Source: Tritrichomonas musculus (taxonomy: Eukaryota > Parabasalia > Tritrichomonadida > Tritrichomonadidae). From it: a stretch of 64,000 nt of DNA. Positions 18,531 through 27,086 of this stretch are shown in pieces. Location: the NCBI GenBank assembly GCA_039105265.1, contig JAPFFF010000006.1, positions 6,530,768-6,594,767 on the forward strand, written 5' to 3'. How positions within the stretch are numbered: the stretch's first letter is position 1; the number at the start of each line of letters is the position of its first letter. The position numbers and the translations under genes were made by a program. The notes beneath the pieces are model-generated. The model had not been told where the DNA came from and did not search any database. It saw nothing but the letters and a program-made list of their open reading frames with translations.

Positions 18531-19346
18531 ATGAGTTTAAAAGTCGTAAATTCTCTTGTCTCAGAAACTCTGAAACAAAACGCAAACAATTTATCGGGTG
18601 CTTTAATAGAGCCCATACACGATGATATTCATATCAAATATAACTCTGTAAATGTTGTGGTTGGGAAACAAAATTCTGGAAAAACCGTCATTGCTCTCCA
18701 AGAAATTATCAAAATAAGTCTTCTAGACTCACACCATTTACTAATCTATATCACGAAAAATGGTGACGAAAACGATAGAAGTTTCCAATCTCTCAAACAC
18801 CTCATCAAAAAGCCATATATTACCGTTTCCGAGAAGATGGCCGTCGATTTTATCACTGAATTAATTGCTGCAAAGAACCTATACTATCTTGTCAAGCGAG
18901 AAAATTTGGAGGAACAACTAGATGATGGACAAAAAAATGATATGTTCAAGGTCCTTCACATTACTGATTTCAGCAAAGATTTTCTCCATACACTGATACT
19001 TTTCGATGATATTTCAAACAACAAATTATTTTCGTCCGAAGAATCGTTTTTCTCCCAACAGCTCCGAAGATGCAGACACACAAATATTTCCTACTTTTTA
19101 TTGATTCAAGGATGGAAAGGCATCAAACCACATATCAAAAATGAGATTACAACTTTGTTCGTTTTCCCTTGCTTCAACCGTCAACAGCTTCATTATATTT
19201 ATTCCCAATCAGCAAGTAATTTGGACTTTGAGGAGTTCTACAATATGTATAGGCAATTGTCTGAAGAAAAAAATTACAATCCAGATTCTCATTCCTGCCT
19301 AATTGTACAGGTATCAGAGGGCGGCAATACTTCTATATCAACATAG
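18531..19346 (+). CDS. Polinton DNA packaging ATPase (FtsK/HerA type)
   Basis: The protein has 271 residues, the usual size for the A32-like packaging ATPases of Polintons and related viruses. Walker A is GKQNSGKT at about residues 45-52, preceded by the hydrophobic VNVVV strand. Walker B is LILFDDI near residues 157-163, followed by a QQLRRCRHTNISYFLLIQ segment that fits the sensor/arginine region of this family. The family translocates DNA into the capsid. The 3' end overlaps the convergent coiled-coil gene by 58 bp. Confidence 0.85.
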   Translation: MSLKVVNSLVSETLKQNANNLSGALIEPIHDDIHIKYNSVNVVVGKQNSGKTVIALQEIIKISLLDSHHLLIYITKNGDENDRSFQSLKHLIKKPYITVSEKMAVDFITELIAAKNLYYLVKRENLEEQLDDGQKNDMFKVLHITDFSKDFLHTLILFDDISNNKLFSSEESFFSQQLRRCRHTNISYFLLIQGWKGIKPHIKNEITTLFVFPCFNRQQLHYIYSQSASNLDFEEFYNMYRQLSEEKNYNPDSHSCLIVQVSEGGNTSIST

Positions 19347-19711
19347 TTGCTATGTCCATGTGGACTCTCAGTCTGAGGATTTAAGAAATGGATGATGTTA
19401 TTTATTGTCTCTTTCATAGGTTCTACCAACTTCGTTATTTCACGAATTTGCTGTATCTCTTTTTTTAGTTCATCTAGCTCGTTGCCAAGGTCAATTTCAT
19501 ATTGTGAATTTTGCTTCATTTTTTTGAGGCTCAACACATTCTTGATTCTAGTTATTCGATACCCTTTTATGAGATATAATTTATTGAGTTTATGCGTCGT
19601 AAGTTTATCCATCTCTTCTTTATTCTTGTTATAGTATAAATTGAATTCATCAACTGTATCAAACTCTTTTGTATGTTTTGAGATAGGCTCGATTACTTTG
19701 ATGTCGTTCAT
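19289..19711 (-). CDS. Coiled-coil Polinton protein
   Basis: The protein has 140 residues from the ATG at 19711; an in-frame GTG six codons upstream was not used. Residues about 70-115 form a charged heptad-like helix (DLGNELDELKKEIQQIREIT). The N-terminal part is basic and helical, and the C-terminal 25 residues look disordered. No enzyme motif is seen. It shares an AAAAGGAA word immediately before its ATG with the next gene on the same strand (20049), suggesting joint control. It converges on the ATPase gene. Confidence 0.65.
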   Translation of the reverse strand: MNDIKVIEPISKHTKEFDTVDEFNLYYNKNKEEMDKLTTHKLNKLYLIKGYRITRIKNVLSLKKMKQNSQYEIDLGNELDELKKEIQQIREITKLVEPMKETINNIIHFLNPQTESPHGHSNYVDIEVLPPSDTCTIRQE

Positions 19712-19743
19712 TTCCTTTTCAATAAACACAAATAAAATTCATC

Positions 19744-20049
19744 TTACTTCAACAAAGGAATATCAAATCTTCCTGGATTAGTTGTTGGCCCTGCAAAAGG
19801 CTGAGACCAACTATTATTTGTCTGTCTTATCCCCGCTCCATTTACTCCCAAAGACTTTCCTCCAGCAAATTTTCCAGCATAATCGCCTATTTTATTGATT
19901 ACATTTCCTACAGGTCCTCCTATCGCCCCGCCTAGTACTGGAGCGACTTTTGACACGATTTCAGCACCTTTTTTCAGTACCGGTAATGCTTTTCCGATTA
20001 CGTTTTTTGCTCCGTTAATGATGTTTTTAAACCAACTTCCGAATGCCAT
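19744..20049 (-). CDS. Small Gly/Ala-rich amphipathic virion-type protein
   Basis: The protein has 101 residues. The N-terminal helix (GSWFKNIINGAKNVIGKAL) is amphipathic and is followed by a Gly/Ala/Val-rich hydrophobic stretch (VAPVLGGAIGGPVGNVI) and a polar tail. This organisation resembles small internal virion proteins of adenovirus pVI/pX type and similar proteins in Polinton-like viruses, some of which disturb membranes. That parallel is by composition and position next to the capsid gene, not by a diagnostic motif. It is divergently arranged with the capsid gene, with 70 bp between the two ATGs. Confidence 0.6.
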   Translation of the reverse strand: MAFGSWFKNIINGAKNVIGKALPVLKKGAEIVSKVAPVLGGAIGGPVGNVINKIGDYAGKFAGGKSLGVNGAGIRQTNNSWSQPFAGPTTNPGRFDIPLLK

Positions 20050-20099
20050 TTCCTTTTAAGTAAAATGTTCATATAACAAACTTTACAACTCCTTTATTG

Positions 20100-20107
20100 T
20101 CATTTTT
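20100..20107 (+). promoter_or_regulatory. Inr-like motif of the capsid gene
   Basis: TCATTTTT lies 12 bp before the ATG at 20120. It matches the trichomonad initiator consensus (TCA, then pyrimidine, then T/A), known to set the transcription start close to the ATG. Confidence 0.6.
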
Positions 20108-20119
20108 ATATTAAATCAA

Positions 20120-22009
20120 ATGACCTACTACAACGCACAGACCAAAAATTTAGGAAATGATGAAGGCGATGTTCTCTCATTTTTCCAGTCAAAATTACGA
20201 AATCTCATTCAAAGAAATGGAGGAGACAATACATTTTCTTTCGTCATGGAAGAGTTCAAAGACAAAGACGCCCCACTCCCAGTCGGCACAAAAACACGTA
20301 TTAAATTATCTCATTCCGGCCATACAATCACTCAAATTGAAAAGTCTTTTACCACAATTCTCCTTGATTTCATCATTAAATTGTCCCAGCCTATTGACGT
20401 CTCAGCAGACACAAATGGATTGATGAAAATATTTGTCGGATTCAAGAATGCTGTAGAATTTTATGAAGATTGTCGCTTCTGGATAAATGATAAACTCTTA
20501 GGCGCATATCGACAAGACGAACTCCAAAGAGAATCTTTCGCCTATAATTCCATCAAACCTCGTGATGCAAAAGCAACATCAAAATATTCTCATTCAACTT
20601 GGGAAAATGTCAGTCAATTCTCCCCTTCGGTATGCGGTTGTTATGTCGATTTAAAGGATATTGCTGATGGACAACCACATAAATTTACCATTGAATTGAC
20701 CATCCCATTTGTCGACCAACTGGCTCTTCAGGCATGGCAGTTATATCCAAACGCAATTTGCGGAGAGATAGAAGAAGAGGTCAAGACATCTTTACGCGCT
20801 CTTGTCTGGGCACAAATCAATCCAAATATCGTTAAGGAAACTCTACAATTTTTGGAAGACAAAGAAATTGCTGAAGAAATGCCTGCTGTCATCCCAATAT
20901 CAAGAAAATTCACACAAATAGGCCGTCCGTCTGTCATTGTTTCTCATTATTCTGCAAAACCAACTCCTTCCCAAAAACTTCATATAGAATACCAAAGATA
21001 CAAAGGCGCAAATGTATATGATGACGATGTTTTGGAACATCCAACAATTGATTTCGGATATACTGACGAAGAATTTACAAAATATGGAGTTTCAAGAGAT
21101 GATGTCAATAAAAAAGAATTTGCAGAGTTAATCGCAGCAGCTAATCCAGACAAACCATTGGATCCAGGAGATACTGTCAAAATTATCAAAAGTGAATTGA
21201 AAGGAGCCTTACTCGCCACAACAAAATCGGACAATATCAACCTCAAAACAGAGAAAATTACTTTGGATGTCCTTGGAGGAACTATTCAATTGGGTCGTTC
21301 AAATTTGGCAGGTTTTGGTCTCAAACCAGATGTTTATCAAGGACTTGTCAGAGAATTACAAACTCCTTTATTGATTCCATCTCAGGAACTTACAAGAGAA
21401 ATATTCGAAGGAACTGCCAAAGTAAACGGTATCGAAATCAGTAAGTCAATTCCATTGAGAAATGCGACAAATATCACGATGATGTTTCCAAAATCTCCTG
21501 CTGACATTACTTGTTTCGACAATATTATGTATCAAAATGTCCAGCTTGTAGTCAATAAAAGAACATATCCAGACACAGAATTTGCCAATACTTGTGCTGC
21601 AAGATTTTATCAACATCAGCTTATCGCAAACGAACTAGATGGAGCCTTAGAAGCCACACAAGAATTTGAAGACTCTTTCACACAGCCATTAAACGACCCA
21701 GCAACAGGAAAAAGATATACAAATTGCCGCTCAGACGGAACATCTTTTGGCATAAACTTCCAACTTGAAAGGAGCAATGCAGGCTATGTATTTGACGGAA
21801 TAGATACAGGAAGTACTTCAATAACCGTTACGTTCAGAGGTCAGCCAATGTATCGAGGGGATGATGACACATACTTTATTCCCGACCCAGATTTTCCAGA
21901 CCAACATCCACCTAGTTGTGAGGCCTGGATCTGTTCTGATACATATTTCACTTGGAGCGTTAATGGAGTCGAATATTATCCTAATTCAGTACCAGCAGGC
22001 TATGAATAA
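20120..22009 (+). CDS. Polinton major capsid protein (double jelly-roll)
   Basis: The 629-residue length is typical for Polinton major capsid proteins. The sequence is beta-rich throughout. The N-terminal jelly roll includes GTKTRIKLSHSGHTITQIEK and FIIKLSQPIDV. Mid-protein segments include DIADGQPHKFTIELTIPF followed by LALQAWQLYPN, a helix-strand pattern characteristic of these proteins. The second half contains an Arg-Asn-rich RNATNITMMFP segment and an aromatic final strand. It would form trimeric capsomers. Its flanks are an amphipathic small protein and a minor-capsid candidate, as expected for a morphogenesis cluster. Confidence 0.85.
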   Translation: MTYYNAQTKNLGNDEGDVLSFFQSKLRNLIQRNGGDNTFSFVMEEFKDKDAPLPVGTKTRIKLSHSGHTITQIEKSFTTILLDFIIKLSQPIDVSADTNGLMKIFVGFKNAVEFYEDCRFWINDKLLGAYRQDELQRESFAYNSIKPRDAKATSKYSHSTWENVSQFSPSVCGCYVDLKDIADGQPHKFTIELTIPFVDQLALQAWQLYPNAICGEIEEEVKTSLRALVWAQINPNIVKETLQFLEDKEIAEEMPAVIPISRKFTQIGRPSVIVSHYSAKPTPSQKLHIEYQRYKGANVYDDDVLEHPTIDFGYTDEEFTKYGVSRDDVNKKEFAELIAAANPDKPLDPGDTVKIIKSELKGALLATTKSDNINLKTEKITLDVLGGTIQLGRSNLAGFGLKPDVYQGLVRELQTPLLIPSQELTREIFEGTAKVNGIEISKSIPLRNATNITMMFPKSPADITCFDNIMYQNVQLVVNKRTYPDTEFANTCAARFYQHQLIANELDGALEATQEFEDSFTQPLNDPATGKRYTNCRSDGTSFGINFQLERSNAGYVFDGIDTGSTSITVTFRGQPMYRGDDDTYFIPDPDFPDQHPPSCEAWICSDTYFTWSVNGVEYYPNSVPAGYE

Positions 22010-22085
22010 AACACCTAGGGACTTAGTCCGTACGAGTAAAAAAACAGTAAAAAAAATTTTTTTGCACATCCTCAATGCTGAATCC

Positions 22086-22418
22086 TCAGTACTCTAACTT
22101 CAAGAAAACAGTGAAATTGTCAGGCTTTATTTCGTTTCCTTCAGCGTCAGTAAACCATATCCTAAACTCTCTTTTTGTCCCGACAAATTCGTATTTCCTA
22201 TTATCGTCCGGAGGAGTCAAATTGGCGTACCAGACAAGAGAATCTTCGTACTCATCTCTTTGAATAAATGAAGCGTGCATTTCTGTTTCTCCGTCCAGAT
22301 ATCCATTACAAGTAGCTCGACAAAATTGGAAGGAAATATATCGTTTATTCAATGAATTTGTGAATTCTGAGGGTAAAATATTGTTGTACTTTTTGGTAAT
22401 GAAGTATGTCTTGGGCAT
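22086..22418 (-). CDS. Minor capsid (penton-like) protein candidate
   Basis: This 110-residue protein is predicted all-beta by eye. The end (EFRIWFTDAEGNEIKPDNFT then a hydrophobic strand) has the D-x-x-G-x-x-I turn and last strand typical of single jelly-roll minor capsid or penton proteins. It is much shorter than the element A candidate (251 residues) but ends in the same way. It converges with the major capsid gene (76-bp gap) and diverges from the fibre gene. Confidence 0.55.
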   Translation of the reverse strand: MPKTYFITKKYNNILPSEFTNSLNKRYISFQFCRATCNGYLDGETEMHASFIQRDEYEDSLVWYANLTPPDDNRKYEFVGTKREFRIWFTDAEGNEIKPDNFTVFLKLEY

Positions 22419-22438
22419 TTATTTATTATAAAATGACA
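22419..22438. promoter_or_regulatory. Compact bidirectional promoter, minor capsid / fibre
   Basis: Only 14 bp separate the ATG at 22418 (minus) from the ATG at 22433 (plus). On the minus strand, TCATTTT at about 22438-22432 is an Inr-like motif whose bases are also the first codons of the fibre gene, so the initiator of one gene lies inside the coding start of the other. Confidence 0.5.
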
Positions 22439-25400
22439 GCAATACTGACTAAACAGAACGCTTTAGACGGTGCATTTATAGGCGGCTCAAAGAATCCTTC
22501 CTCAATAAACTGTGATGAAATAAACGCCAAAACAGCTGATATCGAACAAGATTTGACCGTGGGAGGAGATATAAATTTGGGAGGAATCTCTCTGAAATCT
22601 CAATTAATAAATCATGAAGAACGAATAACTTCTTTGGAAATGTCCTCTGGCTCAGTTAATGAATTATCATATGAAGATGGTCTTGATGCCTATTCCCTTG
22701 ATTTAAACTCCTTGTCGAAAGCAGAAAATGACGAATACAATATTTTGGAAATTAAAATAGATATTCCATCTGACTATTCAGGAAATGTTTTTACAATAAA
22801 CTGTTCAACATTTGGGGAAGCAAAAATAGACACAAAAACAGGCAAATTTACGAATCCCAAAATCGACTCAAATAACGCAATTTCCTATATTGAAAACGAA
22901 TTATCCGCCCGAATTTATATGAGTAAGGAATCTCTTGATAATCCTTTTGACCTCTTTACTTCTGGTTTTATGAAAATAAACTTTACAGGAAAAGTTAAGC
23001 AATATATTTCAAACAAGGAATCTAACCTCATAAATATCAAATGTAATAATGTCGATGCAGAAAATTGTCTCAAACTTTATACTTCTCCTTTACCGAATTT
23101 CTATGAGATGAAGTCTTATGGCTGCACAGAAAATGAACAATATTATTACGCTGATTGGGGCTATATTCCCGGAACAGAAGAATTTGACAAGCTCTTAGAT
23201 GGACAAACTTTTGAGTTCCATGATGAGGTATTTGGTACAGATTTCAAACTCACAAAGCAAAATAATGAATGGGTCGGTAATAATTTGTCATACAATATTC
23301 CTGGCTCCAAATCAATCAAAGGAGAAACTGAGTTCTTCAAGCATACATATCAAGGAATTTTCATTGAGCAAAACGACACAAATAGATACGTCCTAAGGAA
23401 TTGGATACACAATTATTCCGACAAAAATCCTTTTGAAGTCATTGTTGAGAAAGGGCTTTGTACATTTAACGATTGCGAAGTGGCAAAATACGAAGATAAA
23501 GACGGATATTGGGGAATTTTACTGAAATGTACCAAGAAGGAGTCATGCAATTTTTCGGCAAGTCTAAATATAAACGGAATAGAATATACCTCTGAATTTG
23601 GGTATTCTCATAGCAGTTATGAGTCAGAATCGTGCTATAAAGTTGTTTCAGAAAATTGTTATAAATATATTCCTTTCCACTACAATAGCCGAATAGATAT
23701 TGGGAATCCTCCGTATAGTCTGATACTTTATATGCCCTCTGACAAAGAAGTAATTTTTCCGATACCAGATGTTTCGTATAAAGAAGGAGGAAATACTTTT
23801 GAGTTTCTAGCAGGATGTGGGTATTATTCTGTCGTACCAAGACCTGAAGCATGCAGTACTTTATACACAAACTGTAATATACAGACTTCTGGCGTCGTTA
23901 TTGGGGAAAATATTGAGTCTCATCTTTTTGTTCTAAATTCTTTGGGAAATACAGTAGATATAGCAAATAATAGAATATCTGAGCTGCAAAATCTTTATTC
24001 AAACCTCCAAAAACAACTAAACGACATGAAAAACAAGACAAATTGGTTTAATTATATCAAAGATGTTGTGTGTATAGCTGGTGCCACAGTAAATTTTGTC
24101 GGCGGTCCAAAGGCGCTTTTATCGTTGGCGGCAGAGGGAATATCAAAGGTAAAAAGATTTTGTTTTGCTGGTGAAGAGGTTTCGGAAGGAGCGGAGGCAA
24201 TAGTTCGGGACGTTGATGTTCTTGCTGCTCCAAGAGAGATTCGAACCGCGCTGGAATTTATTGAAGAAATAGAGGCGTTTGACAAGAAATGTTTCCGATA
24301 TCTTTGTTATGGAGTTGATGACAATGAGGAGATTAAAATAGACGGAGAGTATGAAGATTTTCGGATAAATGTTCCGTATTTAGATGTATATGCAGAAAAT
24401 TGTCCTTCAGCTGCTTGGATTATGTCGATGACAAGAGAACAGAAACCGATTTTGTTGGGCGAAGAACTAACTAATAAACAGCTGATTACAGCAAAGGCAG
24501 TCAAAAAATTGATAGATAATCATATGAAACAGCTCAAAACAGTCGATTTATCGGGATATATTTCAAAGAAAGAAGCGGATGGAAAATATGTGTTAAAAAC
24601 AGATATATTATCAACTGAGAAAATAACTCAAGAATTATCAATCGCTACAAAATTCGTAAATGGAACAACAAATGATGAGGATAAAAGAACTTATATCACA
24701 AATTTGGATAGAGATTTATGCAACATATTAAAGAAATCATCACTTTTTGTGAAAGGCTCTTGTAATAACGAAGATATTTCAGGAGAATATTTGTATGATA
24801 GTGAAGACGCGGAATATTATCATTACAAGAAAGGCGAAAATACTTTTTCTATATACTTTTTCTATTACGGTGGAACATTCAGATATAACGGAAATTATGT
24901 TGTGGACCTAGAGTCTGTAAGTTATTCATACGAACCTGAAGTTTATGACGAATATTGTATTCCAAACATTAATTTCGTAAAAAATAATTTTGCTCAGAAA
25001 AGTGAATTGACCCGTGCTATTGACCAAGTAAAAAGTGAGATTCCAGAACCTGTCGACTTATCGGGCTATGTAGAGAAAAATGATGATGGTTCATTATCGA
25101 TATCTACTACTTTTACAAATAATTCTCTATCGCTAATAGTGAATAATCCATATTATCCAGATATAAGATTATGTAACGAAAATAGTTATGTCACATTAAG
25201 ATATGCGCCTTATACTGAAGAATTTATGATACAATATAAAGATGCCGATATGATAAACTGCACATATAAATCTCAAAAATATAAAACAACAATAAGAGAC
25301 CAGTTAGTAGTTGCTGGACGAGTTATGATAAAAGGTTCTGATTTAAGTATATTTGATATTTATTCATCAAGTTCAGCAAAACAAGCGCTTATAAATTTTG

Positions 25401-26305
25401 GATTAGATTTGGCAAATAAGAGCGAAATATTGTATGAATTAAAAAATAATATTCCAAAATTATCGTTATTCTTGAATAGTTCAAAAATAATAGTGATTAA
25501 TAAAGATAAAGTAGAAATAAGCACTGATTTGTACAAAACCGAAACTGATAAATATTTAACGGAATCAGAATGTGATGGAAAATATGTAGCAAAAAATGAT
25601 GGCTCAATAAACATAAACACTACTGAAATCGCTCCTTTTTCTATACTTAATCATAGTAAAGCAAGTGTGTGTAAAATATATTTTGGCGAAGAAACGAGAG
25701 ACTATGATTGTGGAGTTATTAGATTTTATCATTATTCTTCAACCGAAACTAGAATAGCATTAGGTTTATATATGTCTGATAATATAATATCGATGTCAAA
25801 AGACGCAATATATTTATCTAAACCTACAAATATTAGTAGGGATCTTCATGTCGACGGTAAAATAACATCAAAAGGCTCAAATACAATTACTCATTATGCC
25901 CCGATAGAAGCGGGCGAAGAAATATCGGACTATAAGATTGGAAAACCAGTATTTTTATCGGGTCATGTGTACAGAAGAGACCAACAAAAAAATATGTTCG
26001 TCAGTTCGACAGCAGAAGACACAACAGACTGTATTTGCTCCGTAATCATAGACGGTTCATGGAAGGAATTTGTTGGTGTCATTGTAGAGGTAGATTCAGA
26101 AAATGGATGCGTCAAATTCGCTTCACACGGAGACTATTTATTTTATGTCGATGACGCTAATTTGTATCAAATAGGAGATGTAATTCTATATGACGGAAGG
26201 ATTTTGGACGAGGATTATGCCATGACTTTAAAGATTCAACAAAGTATTGTGGGCAAAGTAAGTGCAAAAATAAACGAACATATATTGGCTATTTTCAAAT
26301 CTTAA
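22433..26305 (+). CDS. Giant fibre-like surface protein B1
   Basis: The protein has 1290 residues from the ATG at 22433; an earlier in-frame ATG at 22406 would overlap the divergent minor-capsid gene. Layout: an N-terminal beta region; a module at about 205-505 shared with element A fibres (GCGYYSVVPRPEACSTLYTN, then NIQTSGVVIGENI); a coiled coil; a hydrophobic Ala/Val segment near 540-565; and shaft motifs YISKKEADGKYVLK (about 708), KSEIPEPVDLSGY (about 867) and YLTESECDGKYVAK (about 1040). The C-terminal head domain (about 1160-1290) contains GDYLFYVDDANLYQIGDVIL and resembles C-terminal domains of viral tail or fibre proteins. Attachment to the host is inferred. The 3' end overlaps the next, convergent gene by 4 bp. 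Confidence 0.75.
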   Translation: MTAILTKQNALDGAFIGGSKNPSSINCDEINAKTADIEQDLTVGGDINLGGISLKSQLINHEERITSLEMSSGSVNELSYEDGLDAYSLDLNSLSKAENDEYNILEIKIDIPSDYSGNVFTINCSTFGEAKIDTKTGKFTNPKIDSNNAISYIENELSARIYMSKESLDNPFDLFTSGFMKINFTGKVKQYISNKESNLINIKCNNVDAENCLKLYTSPLPNFYEMKSYGCTENEQYYYADWGYIPGTEEFDKLLDGQTFEFHDEVFGTDFKLTKQNNEWVGNNLSYNIPGSKSIKGETEFFKHTYQGIFIEQNDTNRYVLRNWIHNYSDKNPFEVIVEKGLCTFNDCEVAKYEDKDGYWGILLKCTKKESCNFSASLNINGIEYTSEFGYSHSSYESESCYKVVSENCYKYIPFHYNSRIDIGNPPYSLILYMPSDKEVIFPIPDVSYKEGGNTFEFLAGCGYYSVVPRPEACSTLYTNCNIQTSGVVIGENIESHLFVLNSLGNTVDIANNRISELQNLYSNLQKQLNDMKNKTNWFNYIKDVVCIAGATVNFVGGPKALLSLAAEGISKVKRFCFAGEEVSEGAEAIVRDVDVLAAPREIRTALEFIEEIEAFDKKCFRYLCYGVDDNEEIKIDGEYEDFRINVPYLDVYAENCPSAAWIMSMTREQKPILLGEELTNKQLITAKAVKKLIDNHMKQLKTVDLSGYISKKEADGKYVLKTDILSTEKITQELSIATKFVNGTTNDEDKRTYITNLDRDLCNILKKSSLFVKGSCNNEDISGEYLYDSEDAEYYHYKKGENTFSIYFFYYGGTFRYNGNYVVDLESVSYSYEPEVYDEYCIPNINFVKNNFAQKSELTRAIDQVKSEIPEPVDLSGYVEKNDDGSLSISTTFTNNSLSLIVNNPYYPDIRLCNENSYVTLRYAPYTEEFMIQYKDADMINCTYKSQKYKTTIRDQLVVAGRVMIKGSDLSIFDIYSSSSAKQALINFGLDLANKSEILYELKNNIPKLSLFLNSSKIIVINKDKVEISTDLYKTETDKYLTESECDGKYVAKNDGSININTTEIAPFSILNHSKASVCKIYFGEETRDYDCGVIRFYHYSSTETRIALGLYMSDNIISMSKDAIYLSKPTNISRDLHVDGKITSKGSNTITHYAPIEAGEEISDYKIGKPVFLSGHVYRRDQQKNMFVSSTAEDTTDCICSVIIDGSWKEFVGVIVEVDSENGCVKFASHGDYLFYVDDANLYQIGDVILYDGRILDEDYAMTLKIQQSIVGKVSAKINEHILAIFKS

Positions 26306-26808
26306 ACACATATTTTGAGCGATACGCCATATTTTATGAACTGTGAGTAAATGTCATTGTAGGCATATTTCATGTCTTCTGTCTTGTTGTTTTTCGTTAT
26401 GAGAATCTTCGAAATATATATCAATTTATCTGAAGAACAACAGGAATTACAGGCAATATCTTCGTCCAATACTAATTCGACTTTATCTGCGTCGGTCAAG
26501 AGTTTAATCATATTCATGAGAGATGTGGTATTACAAACGAGATAAGCATTCACTTTTAGCGGATTGTCCTCATAGACAGAAACGAGCATTTCAAGGAATT
26601 TATTTTTTTGCTCGAGGGAGTCAAGCTGATTGTAGTTCTTTAAATCAGACAAACTATTGCTTCGAGAGACTGTTTTTGCAGTGTTAAGTTGAGGGACATT
26701 GGGATAATTAATCTGTATATTGGTATTCTGTTCTTGCGAAATTGATGTATTGTTCTTGCTTTTTGCTTCTGATGACAGTATACGAGCTTGTCGGAGAGTT
26801 CCAGACAT
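26302..26808 (-). CDS. Conserved small Polinton protein (LDEDI family), element B copy
   Basis: The protein has 168 residues. A disordered Ser/Asn/Gln-rich first 65 residues precede a compact domain with a NKFLEMLVSVYEDNPLKVNA helix, TTSLMNMIKLL, then VELVLDEDIACNSCCSS, and an ending YNDIYSQFIKYGVSLKI. It matches the element A protein at 3593-4123 in order and key residues (LDEDI, a cysteine cluster, Y-N-x-x-Y). The paired cysteines suggest metal binding, but that is inference. It is transcribed after the small basic gene on the same strand, 21 bp apart. Confidence 0.75.
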   Translation of the reverse strand: MSGTLRQARILSSEAKSKNNTSISQEQNTNIQINYPNVPQLNTAKTVSRSNSLSDLKNYNQLDSLEQKNKFLEMLVSVYEDNPLKVNAYLVCNTTSLMNMIKLLTDADKVELVLDEDIACNSCCSSDKLIYISKILITKNNKTEDMKYAYNDIYSQFIKYGVSLKICV

Positions 26809-26829
26809 TATTTGAATAACAAAAAATTT

Positions 26830-27069
26830 TCAGGAGTAAAGATTGCTAACAGCTCTATTTAACAGATTTCTTACCTTCATGTCTCTGTCATATTTTCGTT
26901 GAATCTTCTCTCTTTTTGCTATTTTTTTGGGGTCCGTGGGAGGTGTTTGGCTCAATATCCTTCGATAATATTGAAGACGAGATTTCAGTTGTTTCAGAGT
27001 AGGAGTGGCGAAAGTTTTTCTACCGTGCCAGTTTTTGAGAGGGAGGAGAGCGGGCTGTTCTTGTGACAT
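26830..27069 (-). CDS. Very short basic protein
   Basis: The protein has 79 residues, rich in Lys and Arg (GRKTF, LKSRLQYYRRIL, KKIAKREKIQRKYDRDMKV), and probably helical. It is a counterpart by position and composition to the bZIP-like protein of element A (4168-4497): both lie beside the LDEDI-family gene and both carry a G-R-K start to their basic segment. A nucleic-acid-binding or packaging role is inferred. It is divergent from the integrase with 17 bp between ATGs. Confidence 0.6.
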   Translation of the reverse strand: MSQEQPALLPLKNWHGRKTFATPTLKQLKSRLQYYRRILSQTPPTDPKKIAKREKIQRKYDRDMKVRNLLNRAVSNLYS

Positions 27070-27086
27070 TTTCTACCAAATAAAAA
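27070..27086. promoter_or_regulatory. Compact bidirectional promoter, basic protein / integrase
   Basis: The divergent ATGs lie 17 bp apart. The minus strand has an Inr-like TTCATTTTTT that overlaps the first codons of the integrase, repeating the design seen at 22419-22438. Confidence 0.5.
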
